Shown here: positions 22,130-32,639 of the stretch, in pieces
Numbering within the stretch: the stretch's first letter is position 1
How the letters are laid out: each line of letters starts with the position of its first letter
Assembly: GCA_019454045.1 (NCBI GenBank)
Contig: SKCR01025344.1
Coordinates: forward strand, 62,001-126,000
DNA length: 64,000 bases
Direction of reading: 5' to 3'
From: Zanthoxylum bungeanum
Lineage: Eukaryota; Streptophyta; Magnoliopsida; Sapindales; Rutaceae
Notes under the pieces: generated by a model
What the model was told of the DNA's origin: nothing
The model's input: only the letters and a program-made list of their open reading frames with translations
The model's database searches: none
Position numbers and translations under genes: made by a program

Positions 22130-22460
22130 AATGGATCTTTATTGGGCGATAAAAGAATTACGAGCTTTATGAGGTGAAGATACACCCCAAATCAGGGAGC
22201 AGCAGTCCGGTTTTCTGAAGCCTATTATCCAGCCAAACAACTATCCATGGATGTCTGATCCATTCAACAGAATATTTGCTCAACCATACCAGAACACAAC
22301 GATAAGATGTGAGATATGTAATAGTAACCACCTAGCAATCATTACGAGTACAACTACAATTCAGGGTGGCAGAACTATCAGAGACCTTCATATAATGAAT
22401 CAGCATATTTCACTGAACCACGTTTTCCATCTTATCCACAATCAACCTACGATCTTTAAG
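22130..22460 (+). pseudogene. Athila A gag C-terminal remnant
   Basis: From atggatctttattgg the frame soon stops. Past the stop it resumes with MSDPFNRIFAQPYQNT and a CEIC pair of a zinc knuckle (CX2C). After a shift near 22330 another frame gives EYNYNSGWQNYQRPSYNE, which parallels the gag tail NTYNPGWRNHPNFTWSN of Athila B (about 29090). The capsid region is missing. The remnant runs directly into the acidic ORF. Confidence 0.65.
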
Positions 22461-22527
22461 GAAAATAACCATCAGTGGGAAGACAGTTGATAAACAGGCT
22501 CGAGAAAGGGAAGCTAAACAGGATGCA

Positions 22528-23259
22528 ATGTTTCTAGATCAAATCAAAACCTTAGAGAGGATGGTAAATGAATTGAGACAAATAATCAACAACCAGAACT
22601 ACATACCTCACAGAACAAATTCAAATAACATTAATGAAGCCTTCGAATACCAAGAGTTTCATGATGACACCTTAACAAGTGAGGAGGCTGAGGTAGAGGT
22701 ATCAGTTCAGGAGCCCGAACAAGCAGAATCTCAATTTGATTTTTATTATTCGTCGGACTGTGATGAGGAACAAGAACCAGAACTATTTATACCAACTACA
22801 CCAACAAGTGAGGATGCAACTTTGCATCCTCAAAATGAAGATCTTGGAGCATGTATTGCATTGGTGTTTGAAGAAGAGCTACCCGAACCATTCATACCAA
22901 CCACAGAGGATAAAAATCTACAATCAGCCATATCTTTACATCCTCAGGTTGACACATATGAAGCATGCATTTCACAGATGACAGATGAAGAGCTGAAGAA
23001 AGAAATCTTAAAATACATCTGTGAAGAAAATTTGGAGCAAGAAGCAAAACAAATGGAGGAGCAAATGTCTGACCATAGTGAAGATCTCATGCATTCAGGA
23101 GAAACATCACTGTATTGGGGAGTACAAATCAAAAACATCGCCCAAAAACGTGACAGAATGGAACTTCCATTCCTAGTCAAGCACCATATGAGACCTCCTG
23201 ATTTTCTTTCTTTCTTTTCAGGAACCACTGGAGCGACAAAGTTTAAGAAGGTGACATAA
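22528..23259 (+). CDS. Intact acidic ORF in place of pol, Athila A (243 aa)
   Basis: Unrecognised. It is the longest undamaged frame in Athila A. The frame is open upstream through a charged stretch to before 22460, so the true start may be earlier than the ATG used. Residues 1-30 look helical (KTLERMVNELRQII). Residues 40-170 are rich in Glu/Asp and contain an imperfect repeat: EPELFIPTTPTSEDATLHPQ with GACIALVFEEELP, then EPFIPTTEDK with LHPQVDTYEACISQMTDEEL. The C-terminus is basic and aromatic (LVKHHMRPPDFLSFF). It sits exactly between gag tail and the pol/env junction block, where protease-RT-integrase should be. It could be a gag-tail derivative or an accessory protein. No enzymatic motif is visible. 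Confidence 0.6.
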   Translation: MFLDQIKTLERMVNELRQIINNQNYIPHRTNSNNINEAFEYQEFHDDTLTSEEAEVEVSVQEPEQAESQFDFYYSSDCDEEQEPELFIPTTPTSEDATLHPQNEDLGACIALVFEEELPEPFIPTTEDKNLQSAISLHPQVDTYEACISQMTDEELKKEILKYICEENLEQEAKQMEEQMSDHSEDLMHSGETSLYWGVQIKNIAQKRDRMELPFLVKHHMRPPDFLSFFSGTTGATKFKKVT

Positions 23260-24385
23260 ACACTAAATAAGATAAAATTCTTTTTGCCACTTTACCGTTG
23301 GAAGAGACCCTTCAAAAGCAGCGCTCATGGGATTGTCTCTAATCGGACATCCAAAACCACACTGAGACCTCATTGACAGATGGACTTCAGTAACGTCTGG
23401 CTGAAGAAGAAAAATTTAGCGCTATGAGGGAAGCAACCCATGCAAAATTTTTATTTTTATTTATATTTTATATTTTATATTTTTTTGTGTACACATGTTG
23501 TAGAGTTTTTTTAAAATTTTGTGTGTTATTTTTGCAGGGAAAATCATAGAGGGAGCACTTAAGGCAAAGCAAACCATTGAAAAATGGGGTTATCATGGAA
23601 TAAAGTTTGACAAAATCGAGAAGTTAAAATTCAATTCATCAGAGATGGTGGAGTAAAGAATCAACTCTAGAGATGCATCTTTATGAATATGTTTAAAAGA
23701 TTCGCATAAAAAAAAATAAAAAATAAAAATGTGTCGTGACACGTAAAACCCAGCGTGTCGTGACACACTGACCTAATGCGTGAAGACACAAATTTTAGGG
23801 CGTCGACTCGCGATGCATAAGCATTGCGCATCGCGACGCGCACTCGATATTAGGTCTTAAACCAGTGGCCGCCGCACTTCTTCTTCATTTCTATTTTCAT
23901 TTTCTTCTTCGATTTTCTTCATCTTTTCTTCATTTTTCTTCACCCAAGACTCGATTTCTCCTTCAAATCACTCAAACAACTCGTTAAAACTCCAAATCTT
24001 CCATTTTCCCCTTCATTTTATCTCATTTTTTTCATTTTCTCTGTCAACAAAAAACTCAAATTACCACCAAATCACTCACTCATCCTCCATTTGTGTGTGA
24101 ACCACTTGGATTTAAGACTCAAGCTCGCAATTTGGGTACATTTTTTTCCATTAATCTACAATTTTTTTTTCTGTGATTTCCGAATATAAAAAAAAACAGT
24201 GAGTTTTTTATTATTATTGTGGGTGTTTTGTGAAATTGCAAAGTTATAAATTCGTAGAATTTGGGGGCGAAGTTGTGGCGGTTGTGGATTAATTTGTGAA
24301 GTGTTAGTGTTAGGTTGATATTTTGGAAATTCTTAAAAATCAGGGGAGGTTCTGTCATAATTTTTGTAAAAATTTAAAATTGAAA
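23260..24385 (+). other. Athila A pol/env-position spacer
   Basis: Non-coding. At 23410-23445 lies atttagcgctatgaggg followed by aagcaaccca, a block I know from the pol to env junction of Athila-type elements. Palindromes gtgtcgtgacac (about 23731 and 23754) and CGCGATGC/GCATCGCG (about 23808-23837) stand in the middle. The rest is AT-rich with a C+T-rich tract at 23880-24090. No ORF of note. Confidence 0.65.
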
Positions 24386-25250
24386 ATGGCCCCTAAAAGA
24401 ACTAGAACCTTAGCGGCAACCGGATCCAGTTTCGATGCAACAAAGTTTGAATCGGCAGCCGCTGAGCAGTGATATGAAAAGGGAATGGGATAAAAAGTTG
24501 TAATTATGGAGAGGGGTTTTGAGATTAACCCCGGACAATTCCCTCAAATTGATAGAATCATCGTCACCAGGCATTGGCGTAAGCTTTGCCAGCAGCCTCA
24601 CCCTATTTGTGTGTCAGTTGTCCGTGAGTTCTACGCCAAAGCTTACGAGCATCAGGTGTACCAGGTGTTAGTACGAGGTCAAAAGGTGACGTTCGATAAT
24701 ACCACTATCAATAGGTATTATGGGTTGCCCGATATAGAGGCGGATGAATATTCGGCAGCCAGAGAGAATATAGATATGACTCATCTCACTGAAACACTTT
24801 GCATCCCCAATGATCCATGGGATATGAGTAGCAACAGAGAATACTTAAAGATGAGTTCTAGGTATCTTAAGCCAGATTCCAGGGTTTGGTTTCATTTCCT
24901 TACCCGAACATTGCTCCCAGGGACCCATATTACAAATGTAATTAAAGAACGAATGATCATGTTATACTATCTGTTGGAGGGATATACCATTGATGTCGGT
25001 GGGCTGATATCGACCAATATAGCTTGGGCTGCACGTTCAACACAAACTGGCCTACTATACTGTAGCTTAATTACAAACCTATGCACGCGGGCCAGGGTTC
25101 CCATGGACCCTAGGGAATAGGTGACGCAGCCCACCATTGCATTGACTGCTCGAATCATCCAACAACTCCAAACATAGAGGCATGCTCATGCCGGGTCATC
25201 CTCATCAGCACCTGTACCACCACAGCAACCTCAACTAGCGTGAAGACCAT
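24386..25250 (+). pseudogene. Athila env-position ORF (plant transposon protein, Transposase_32-like)
   Basis: The ATG at 24386 begins MAPKRTRTLAATGSSFDATKF, the usual opening of the Athila ORF downstream of pol. Two in-frame stops follow near 24470 and 24488. From 24506 a 204-codon stretch is open to 25120: ERGFEINPGQFPQI, REFYAKAYEH, VTFDNTTINRYYGLP, SRVWFHFLTRTLLPGTHITNVIKERMIMLYYLLEG. This matches the conserved plan of the putative plant transposon protein family (Pfam Transposase_32, from memory). It has been called env-like by position, but no membrane segment or signal peptide is evident in this part. A stop follows at 25121 and traces continue to about 25250. Confidence 0.75.
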
Positions 25251-25880
25251 CACGATCTCGCTCCATATCACAACGAGAAGATCGGTTGGAATCTCGGGTC
25301 GACTACACGCTCAACTGCTTCAGCAAATGACACATCATCTGGGATTGAGTGATTATCGGATTCCACCCTATCCAGACAACAGTAACATTGTTCCTTTATC
25401 TTTCTTTTATTTTGTAACGCATTGGGGAAAATGTTAGGTTTAGGTTTATGGGTGAGGTTGTGTGTTTTTATTTGTGTTCTCCGTCATTTTTTTTTCCTGC
25501 ATGTTTTTATTCCCTACATGTCTTGTGTCTTGAATGTTTTGTGTGTTTTATTTTGTATGCACGCTTTATTTTTAAAAAAATGAAAAAATATATAGTCTAA
25601 TGATGAGATTGTTTGTCTTAGTAAGAAAATTCTAGGAAAAGATAAGTGCTAATTTCAATTTTATCCTATACTATGAACCTAATATCTAGGTCAGACTCAT
25701 ATGCACTTAAAAAAACAGTTATGTAGTAGTTAGATAATAAGGAATTGACAAAGTGACTAGTTAAAATAATTGGTAGTTGATGAATGACTGTTTGCCTGAA
25801 TATATGTTTTTGTCTGCAACTATTTTTGATGTGAGGAATGATGATAATAAAAAAAACAAAAAAAATTGTGTATATAAATA
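25251..25880. other. Athila A 3' spacer
   Basis: AT-rich, no supported gene. An antisense open frame at 25666-25929 consists of low-complexity hydrophobic residues and is not called. Confidence 0.6.
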
Positions 25881-25882
25881 AA

Positions 25883-26136
25883 TAACATCTGAGATTCGAG
25901 TAATTAAGTCTGTATGGGTGTCTTAACACCTAGTGCCCTAAAGCCAACTGGCTTGGAAGTCACTGGCCTAAAGCTCGCTACATGGATTAAAGATGTTATA
26001 AAATAAAATAAAATAAAAAAAGACATTTGAGATCTGAGTAATTAAGTCTGTATGGGTGTCTTAACACTTAGTGCCATAAAGCCAACTGGTTTGGGAGTCA
26101 CTGGCCTAAAGCTCGCTACATGGATTAAAGATGTTA
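25883..26136 (+). repeat. Tandem duplication at the Athila A 3' end
   Basis: Two copies of about 115 bases at 25883-25999 and 26022-26136, sharing gtaattaagtctgtatgggt, gtcttaacac, agccaactgg and gctcgctacatggattaaag. An A-rich linker (ataaaataaaataaaat) separates them and an A run ends the second, just before the next LTR. Confidence 0.9.
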
Positions 26137-26341
26137 AAAAAAAATCACATACCTGATGAGCGGTAAATATATCAATATTTAATGTCTCTTTTAATTAATA
26201 TTTTGTATAGTTTCTTGCATTTTGTGAATATTTTGATGTGTTATGCGTTATTTTGTAGATAAATAAAACAATCGGACTCTCTGGAATCAAATCAGGGCCA
26301 AAACATCGAAAAACTGACAAAAAAATACAAAAATGTAAATT

Positions 26342-26466
26342 TCCTGCTAAAATGCGCCATTTGCTAAAATGCACCGTTTACTAAAATTCACCGATTGCTA
26401 TCATGCGCACTTGCTAACATGCGCCTGCCACCTGTCAACATCATAACAATTTTGCTAACATGCGCT
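26342..26466. repeat. Minisatellite in Athila B U3, tgctaaaatgcgc type
   Basis: Six or so degenerate copies of a unit of about 16-18 bases (ttgctaaaatgcgcca, tttactaaaattcaccga, cttgctaacatgcgcc). Confidence 0.8.
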
Positions 26467-26511
26467 GGACATGTGTAATTATCCCATGCTGTAGACAATC
26501 CATATCTTTGC

Positions 26512-26647
26512 TGACGTCAGTGTCGCGACGCATAATGCATTATGCGTCACGACGCCAATCCAATTATTTTACCAACAGTCGCGTGTCAAGATCTCGTCGA
26601 ATCAACGGCGCGTCACGACGCGCGGAGCAGAATTTTACCTATAAATT
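26512..26647 (+). promoter_or_regulatory. Athila B promoter region: TGACGTCA, palindrome, TATA
   Basis: TGACGTCA (26512-26519) abuts a palindrome with 15 of 16 arm bases paired (26522-26553, gtcgcgacgcataatg and its near complement). A second gcgtcacgacgcgc lies at about 26610. A TATA-like cctataaatt is at 26638-26647. TGACGTCA is a known bZIP target; the role here is inferred. Confidence 0.5.
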
Positions 26648-27958
26648 CAAGCTGAAATCAAAAGGAAAATCCATACCTTATTCTGGGAATTTCCTTAAGA
26701 ATACTAAGAAGATTGTATCTTGTTTGTTTATTCACAGCTTTCTGTATTTAATTTTTTTTATTTTACGCAATAGTTCTTTCTTTATTTTACTTTTCAGTCT
26801 TATTTTACTTTTTCAGTATGAAGAGGTAACTACCCTCTGCTGGGGTGAAAGGTTAAGCTTTTATTACTAATATTTAGATTAATCTCCCTTAATTATAATA
26901 TATAAACTATTTAAAACCTGATTTAATGGGATACCGCCTTTATGATCGGTTAGACTTAATTAAATTGATTTTAACCTGACTAAATTGGATACCGCCTTCA
27001 TGGTCGGTTGGAATTAATCATAAATATGACTTAATCAGGATACCGCATATATGGTCAGTTGGTAATGTCATGCAAAGTTTATATATTATAATAAGGGAGA
27101 TATCTAAATTGGAAGTAATAAAAGTGGATCCTTTAAACCCCAATATTTTCTTTATTGTTTATTTTATCTTTTTAATTTCCAACTTTACTTTATGTCATTT
27201 TCTTTATTTATGTTTTTAATAGTCCTAAATATGTGTGGTAACTAAACCCTTTAACTAGGGTTGTGATAAATTCCAATATCACCGGTTTATAAGTGGTAAT
27301 TGAACATCTTGGGTAATATAAAGGTTTATTTATTGAGACTTAACCTTAATGCTTCTTGTTAACTAGCTATTAATAAGATTGATTTGGTAAAATTAAAATG
27401 AACTTGGAAAAAGGATTTTGTGTTTCAGCCTTAGACTCAATAGCCCACGATCTCCCTTAAGGATAGATAACCCATAATAGATTTCCTTACAGGAAAGGAA
27501 TATACCTGTCGGGCGGGGGTAGCCATAATTGGAACTTAATCTTAATGAATTCAAGTAACTTGGTTAACATAGGAATATGATTAATTGGGTTATACTGGGT
27601 ATTTGCATCTGACCATCGGAAGAGGCTTTTCCATAAATTCGTGTTCCAGGTTAATAAACCGATATATTACACAAACGTGAGATAACTACTTCATCTTTAA
27701 AAGATATTGGAAGTATTCAAAACCCTCGATAGTTTTATAATATTGAATTTTCTATTGAGTTACATTCGCATTGTTTTATTTCTTGTTTTAGTTCAAAATC
27801 ACAATCCAATCAACAAACCAATCTATTAGGTACTCGTAAATATTTAACTTCATAAATTGATAGCTTAGGTATTAAGTCATCGTGGGATCGATACATTTTA
27901 TACTACTTGAACGATAAGTGTGTTTACATTACGTGTGTGATTTCACCGATCAAGTTTT

Positions 27959-27976
27959 TGGCGCCGTTGCCGGGGA
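27959..27976 (+). other. Primer binding site of Athila B
   Basis: tggcgccgttgccgggga, six bases after the LTR end. It is the standard form for Athila-type elements and intact. Confidence 0.88.
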
Positions 27977-28085
27977 CTTATTTATCTTTCACTATTAATT
28001 TTGGGGTTAGATACCTTTACCTGTGTCTAATTTGTTTTTACTTAATATTTTTGTTTTCTTGTGTTTCAGGTTCTCAGACACTACA

Positions 28086-29880
28086 TGAGACGAACCAGAA
28101 GCTTTGAAATATGTCTGCTTGACCCAGAAATTGAAAGAACCATCAGACAGTTGAGAAGAGAAAGGCGAGAAGGCCAAGAAGCACTAATCAACATGGAACC
28201 TGAACCTTTGGAGGTTGTACCACCAATTCCTATTCGAGACAGAACTATTTCGGTGGTTGACGGCTTCATTTCATGCATTGTACTTCATCTCTTACCAGTA
28301 AATGTTTGTGACATTAAAACATGCATCCAGATGATACAACAGTCAGTTCAGTTTGGGGGGAATGCAATTGAAGATCCTTATGCCCACATCACCAACTTTC
28401 TGGAAGTTTGCGGCACTTTCAATTACAACTGAGCGGTAGAAGAAGCAATGAGACTGCGTGTTTTTCCATATTCCTTGAAAGACAGAGCTAAGGCTTGGCT
28501 ACATTCACTACCAGCAGGTTCCATCATAACTTGGAACACTCTTGCCACCAAATTCCTTACAAAGTATTTTCCCCCAGCCAGAACTGCAAATTTGAGGAAT
28601 GACATTACATCCTTTGTACAACATTACTCGGAATCCTTCTGTAAAGCTTGGGAAAGATACAAGGAGTTGCTCAGAAAATGTCCTCACCATGAGATTGCAA
28701 AGTGGCTACAAGTCCAAACCTTCTACAATGGACTTTCTGGACTGATGAGAACTACAATTGATGTTGTTGGTGGAGGAGCTTTAATGGAAAAATGAGAGGA
28801 TCATGCCTGGGACTTAATTGAAGAAATGACCAACAATAATTCTTTATGGCCAACAGAAAGGAGCATGATCCAACGAATAGTAGAAATTTAGGAAGTTGGA
28901 GCCAACACAACGATGAATGCCAGCTCGATCAGATATGCAAACTCATGGAAACTCTTAGCATGAAGATTAATGTTGTATCCATAAGTTTACCATATGGAGG
29001 AGCACTAGAGACAGAATCATACAACCAACATGATGAGACAGTGAACTATGTTAGCAATTTTGACAAACATGGGAACAATCCATATTCCAATACCTACAAT
29101 CCAGGGTGGAGGAATCATCCTAATTTCACATGGAGCAATAATGCAGGGCAAAGAAACAATCCACCACCAGGATTCCAACAACAGAACAAAGGCCAGGAGT
29201 ATGAGAATAAGCCAGGAATAGAAGAAGTGCTTGTCCACTTGTAAAAGCTAGAAGAAAAAAATGACGCTCAAGCAGCGAAATATGATGCTATATTTCAAGC
29301 CCAATCAGCATTGAATCAAAGCCTAATTGCTTCTATAACGACATTGGAAAATCAAACAGGACAACTGACCAATGCTCAGAGTTACAGACTGTAAGGTACC
29401 CTTCCTAGCAACACATAACCAAATCCAAGGAACATGAGGAATGAGCAATGTCATACCATCACTTTGAAAAGCGATATTGAATTCAACAAAGATATTGGAG
29501 TCAATGTAACTGTTTAGGAAGTTTCAAAAGGAAGCAATGAAGCAGAGCCACATATGGAGGAAAGAGAAGCAAAAGCAAATGATCGAGAAAGATTCACTCC
29601 ACCTCCACCTTTTCCACAGCGTCTCCAGAAAAACAAACTAGACAAGCAGTTTGCTCGATTTCTGGAGATCTTCAAAAAGCTGCATATCAACATTCCATTT
29701 GCAGAAGTGTTGGAAAAAATGCTCAGCTATGTCAAATTCATGAAAGATATTCTTTCACGAAAGCGGAGATTGGGAGATTACGAGACAGTAGCATTGACAG
29801 AAGAATGCAGCGCTATCATTCAGATGAAGCTTACCCCAAAGTTGAAAGATCCTGGCAGTTTCAGCATCCATTGCACGATA
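28086..29880 (+). pseudogene. Athila B gag polyprotein
   Basis: The start at 28086 (MRRTRSFEICLLDPEIERT) follows the leader. Up to 28432 it reaches EDPYAHITNFLEVCGTFNYN, then a TGA. The capsid domain continues in 28439-28795 with the Retrotrans_gag pattern: RLRVFPYSLKDRAKAWLHSL, ITWNTLATKFLTKYFPP, FCKAWERYKELLRKCPHHEI, QTFYNGL. Stops and a shift follow near 28796-28890. The tail 28846-29244 holds NTYNPGWRNHPNFTWSNN. The last part (29245-29880) has a QTGQLTN-type spacer and FPQRLQKNKLDKQFARFLE, which leads into protease in Athila elements. At least four disabling changes are visible. Confidence 0.88.
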
Positions 29881-30260
29881 TGAGAAATAACTTTGGTAAG
29901 GCTTTATGTGATTTAGGTGCTAGTGTTGATTTGATGTCTTTTTCTATTTACAAAAAACTATAAATTAGAGAAGCAGTGCCCACCTCGGTCTCTCTGTAAC
30001 TTGCTGATAGATCGCTCACTTTTCCGAGAGGTGTAGTTGAAGATGTGTTGGTCAAAGTCGACAAACTCATTCTCCCAGCAGACTTTCTTATCCTTGCCAT
30101 GGACGAAGACGAAGACGTGCCCATCATCCTCGGGAGACCATTCTTGGCTATAGGTCGAACTATTATTGATCTACAAAAAAGGAGAACTAACCATGAGGGT
30201 ACATGAACAAGAAGTAAAATTCAATATTTTCAAAGCCATGGAATTCCCGAATGATGAAAA
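29881..30260 (+). pseudogene. Athila B aspartic protease
   Basis: The frame after 29883 shows FGKALCDLGASVDLMSFSIY, the Athila protease site (the Asp-Leu-Gly variant of Asp-Ser/Thr-Gly). Then come FPRGVVEDVLVKVDKLILPA, LAMDEDEDVPIILGRPFL and IGRTIIDL. Two stops lie near 29962 and 29998 and a shift lies near 30178. RT, RNase H and the integrase core should follow but are absent: the text jumps to the integrase tail. Confidence 0.8.
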
Positions 30261-30354
30261 GAATGAGGAATATTTCAGAATTGATGTGATAAATGGTGCC
30301 GTCCAGAACTGATATGAAAAAGCAAAATTCAACTGACTAACTTAAAGCATGTTA

Positions 30355-30625
30355 TCTACCCGTGGAGCTTGAAGATAAAGTGTGTTGTACATTGAACAAG
30401 TTAAATCTTGAACTGCAAGCAACGGAAGAGAAACGATTCCACCAACTCAACGAATTGGAGGAATTTCATATACAGCCTTTTGAGAATGCCAAACTGTACA
30501 AAGAAAAGGCCAATAAGAGACATGATGAGAAGTTAGTGCGCATACAACTGGAACCGGGGCAGCGGGTTTTGTTCAGCAAATCAAGGTTGAAATTTTTCCC
30601 TGGAAGGTTAAAATCACGGTAGACA
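30355..30625 (+). pseudogene. Athila B integrase C-terminal end
   Basis: YLPVELEDKVCCTLNKLNLE, RFHQLNELEEFHIQPFENAK and QRVLFSKSRLKFFPGRLKSR match the end of Athila integrase (LPVELEH...LNELEE...[22 protein letters not shown] from family knowledge). It lies about 100 bases past the protease end, so roughly 3 kb of pol is deleted. The copia C LTR starts at 30661, within this tail. Confidence 0.82.
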
Positions 30626-31793
30626 AGACCATTCTTAATCACCCAAGTTTTACCAGATAGTGTTGGACAATTATGACCCATAGCGTCACTATTTTGTACA
30701 GATCATGGTGTTGTTATACAAATTAACTATGTGACAAAGGAGATTGCACTCTTATCATTTGTGATTAGATCACCAAGATATATAAATTATAGGAGGTCCC
30801 TGTGATTTGTTCCTGGATTGAGAATGATATGAGACAGTATCAGTCCACGAAGGATAAATCATTAAATATCCCTAGTCAGAGTATTATCGAGATTGGGCAT
30901 CAATAAATGCGTAAAAGACTAGTATTACACTTGTGCGCGTTGTGAGGGCACAACAACATAATTCTCATATATTTGGGTATAGGATACTCATGCAAGTGTA
31001 ATAGGAGGTTGTGTTTTACCGATGGTATGGGAACAGCTTCGCTCTGGATAGACCCGTAAAGATTAAATTTGGAATTTAAATCGTAAAAGGTTTATTAATA
31101 AAGTGTAGTATTTAATTTGGAATTAAATAGAGAATTAGTATTAAATACATATTAAATTGGATTTAATGTTGTAGTTTAATTTAATTCAAGAATTCGTACT
31201 TTGAGTACTTATTCGCAAAACGAGTTTGACTCACGCAAAATCAAATCGTTGTTTGAACATTGGATGATCACTAATTATCAGATTAATTAATTGGATTAGA
31301 TTGATTGATAACATTCTTGTGTGAATACATGGTTGCGATGCATGACTAATGTATATCGGATGGATATTAGATGGGTGGGGCAATTTTGGAAATTATTGTA
31401 ATAAATTTTGAATTTATTAATTGGACCTGCGTGTCCAGCCTATTACCTCCTTTCTCATTGTATTTCTCTTCTCACCTATTCCCCTCAATGTAAATGAGGT
31501 TTCTTTAGGAGTGTTATGTAACGGGTAGAAGTAATACTTGTGCTAGCGGGAGAGAGGAAAGGGAGAGATTTGATTTAGGATCAATGTGTAAAGTATCTAT
31601 CCGCATATCATTATTATTTTATCATATGCGCTTTATTATGTGTTTAGAATGCATGTTTAAGGGTGTATGATGATGAGACCTTAACAAAGATAACAAATTG
31701 GTTGCCAATTTGCACGCGAAAAATCCTCACAAATATTAAGCGTTTTTCCTTCCATTAAGTGATTCTTACTGAAGATCTAAGACTGGCATTGGC

Positions 31794-32172
31794 TTGTTGG
31801 CCAAAGTAAAGGACTTTGTCCGTCGAGGATGTGTTTGAATCACGAGAGCTTTGTTCCATATCGGTGTCTTGTCCAAGTTGTGGTTTGTTGGCTAAAGTCA
31901 AGACCACTTCTTGTCCATCGACATTGATTATGAAGCTTTCCATGGTCAATGGGTCGCGCTTGACTGGGATCACTAAGTTTGTTGTGCCAAAGCCAAGGCT
32001 TAGTTGATTCAGAGGAAAACTGTTAGGCAATACATTGGATGTATTGGAATATATAAGATATATGTTTCAGAATTGGATGCCCCCCTTGGATCTAGGAATT
32101 GGATTGGATCCAATTGATCTTAGAGATCTACCTAGTTAATTATCATACAATTTGTTGGCCAAAGTCAAGATT
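31794..32172 (+). repeat. Four dispersed ttgttggccaaagtcaag motifs, copia C leader
   Basis: Variants near 31794, 31881, 31976 and 32150. The same set occurs at 46854-47190 and 59861-60235 (reversed). Confidence 0.75.
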
Positions 32173-32639
32173 GTGTGATATTTAACGGGATCCTAGCCCA
32201 CTAGGAAACACGGTTTCCCGAGTACTCGATAGAGGGTTAGAGGCTCACCGAAAAATAGTAGGAGGCAAGTATTGAATTTGCAATATTCGTTTAGTAACTT
32301 GCCATACGCGCTCATTTCAAATATTTCGTCGATATAAAATAATATATTAGTTGGACTAATATTTAATTGTTATTTTAATTAAAGCGGTTGGACTGTATTA
32401 TAGTTGATTATATAATGGATTATAGTAATCAATATATTAGAATTAATTAATTTCAATTTACAGTTGATTTTATAATTGGATTATAGTAATCAAAGTAATT
32501 GAGGTTAATTAATTTAAATTATATTTGATTATATAGTTGGACTATAATAATCATTATAATAATAGTACCACAAATCGTTGATTAAATAGTTGGACTATTA
32601 GAATCAAGATAAATGAAAGATTAGTGTTTAAAACATAAT

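Larger units (their letters stand above)
21492..26153 (+). mobile_element. Athila A: pol-less Athila-type element
   Basis: A partial 5' LTR (21492-22004), primer binding site, degraded gag tail, an intact acidic ORF, a spacer with the gcgctatgagggaagcaaccca block that in Athila elements separates pol from the env-position ORF (from my knowledge of the family), a broken env-position ORF and a duplicated 3' untranslated block. RT, RNase H and integrase are absent. The 5' LTR belongs to the same subfamily as the LTR at 34476-35529 (both have ctcaccttagggcatggtgacc-type text), which could be its 3' LTR with other elements in between. Confidence 0.8.
26154..27952 (+). mobile_element. Athila B 5' LTR
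   Basis: 1799 bases, TGATGAGCGG...TTTCACCGATCA. In order: U3 start; the tgctaaaatgcgc minisatellite; a perfect bZIP-type TGACGTCA at 26512-26519; a 32-base palindrome; a TATA-like element near 26640; three ggataccgcc...ggtcggttgg blocks (26925-27065); the cgggcgggggt block; and an ending just before the primer binding site. It could serve as 3' LTR of Athila A as well, but its sequence belongs to a different subfamily from the 21492 LTR. Confidence 0.9.

Noticed and set aside
24386..25250. Functional retrovirus-like envelope gene
   Set aside because: The ORF is in the env position, but I see no signal peptide, transmembrane segment or cleavage site, and it has stops. The plant transposon protein family fits better.
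26148..26158. Target duplication for Athila B
   Set aside because: The left flank (catacc) and the sequences after the candidate partner LTR end at 35529 (ataat) do not match; boundaries are remodelled.
31755..32030. Minus-strand open frame of 91 codons in the copia C leader
   Set aside because: It is opposite to element sense, in a region present as leader in other copies with stops; no conserved residues.
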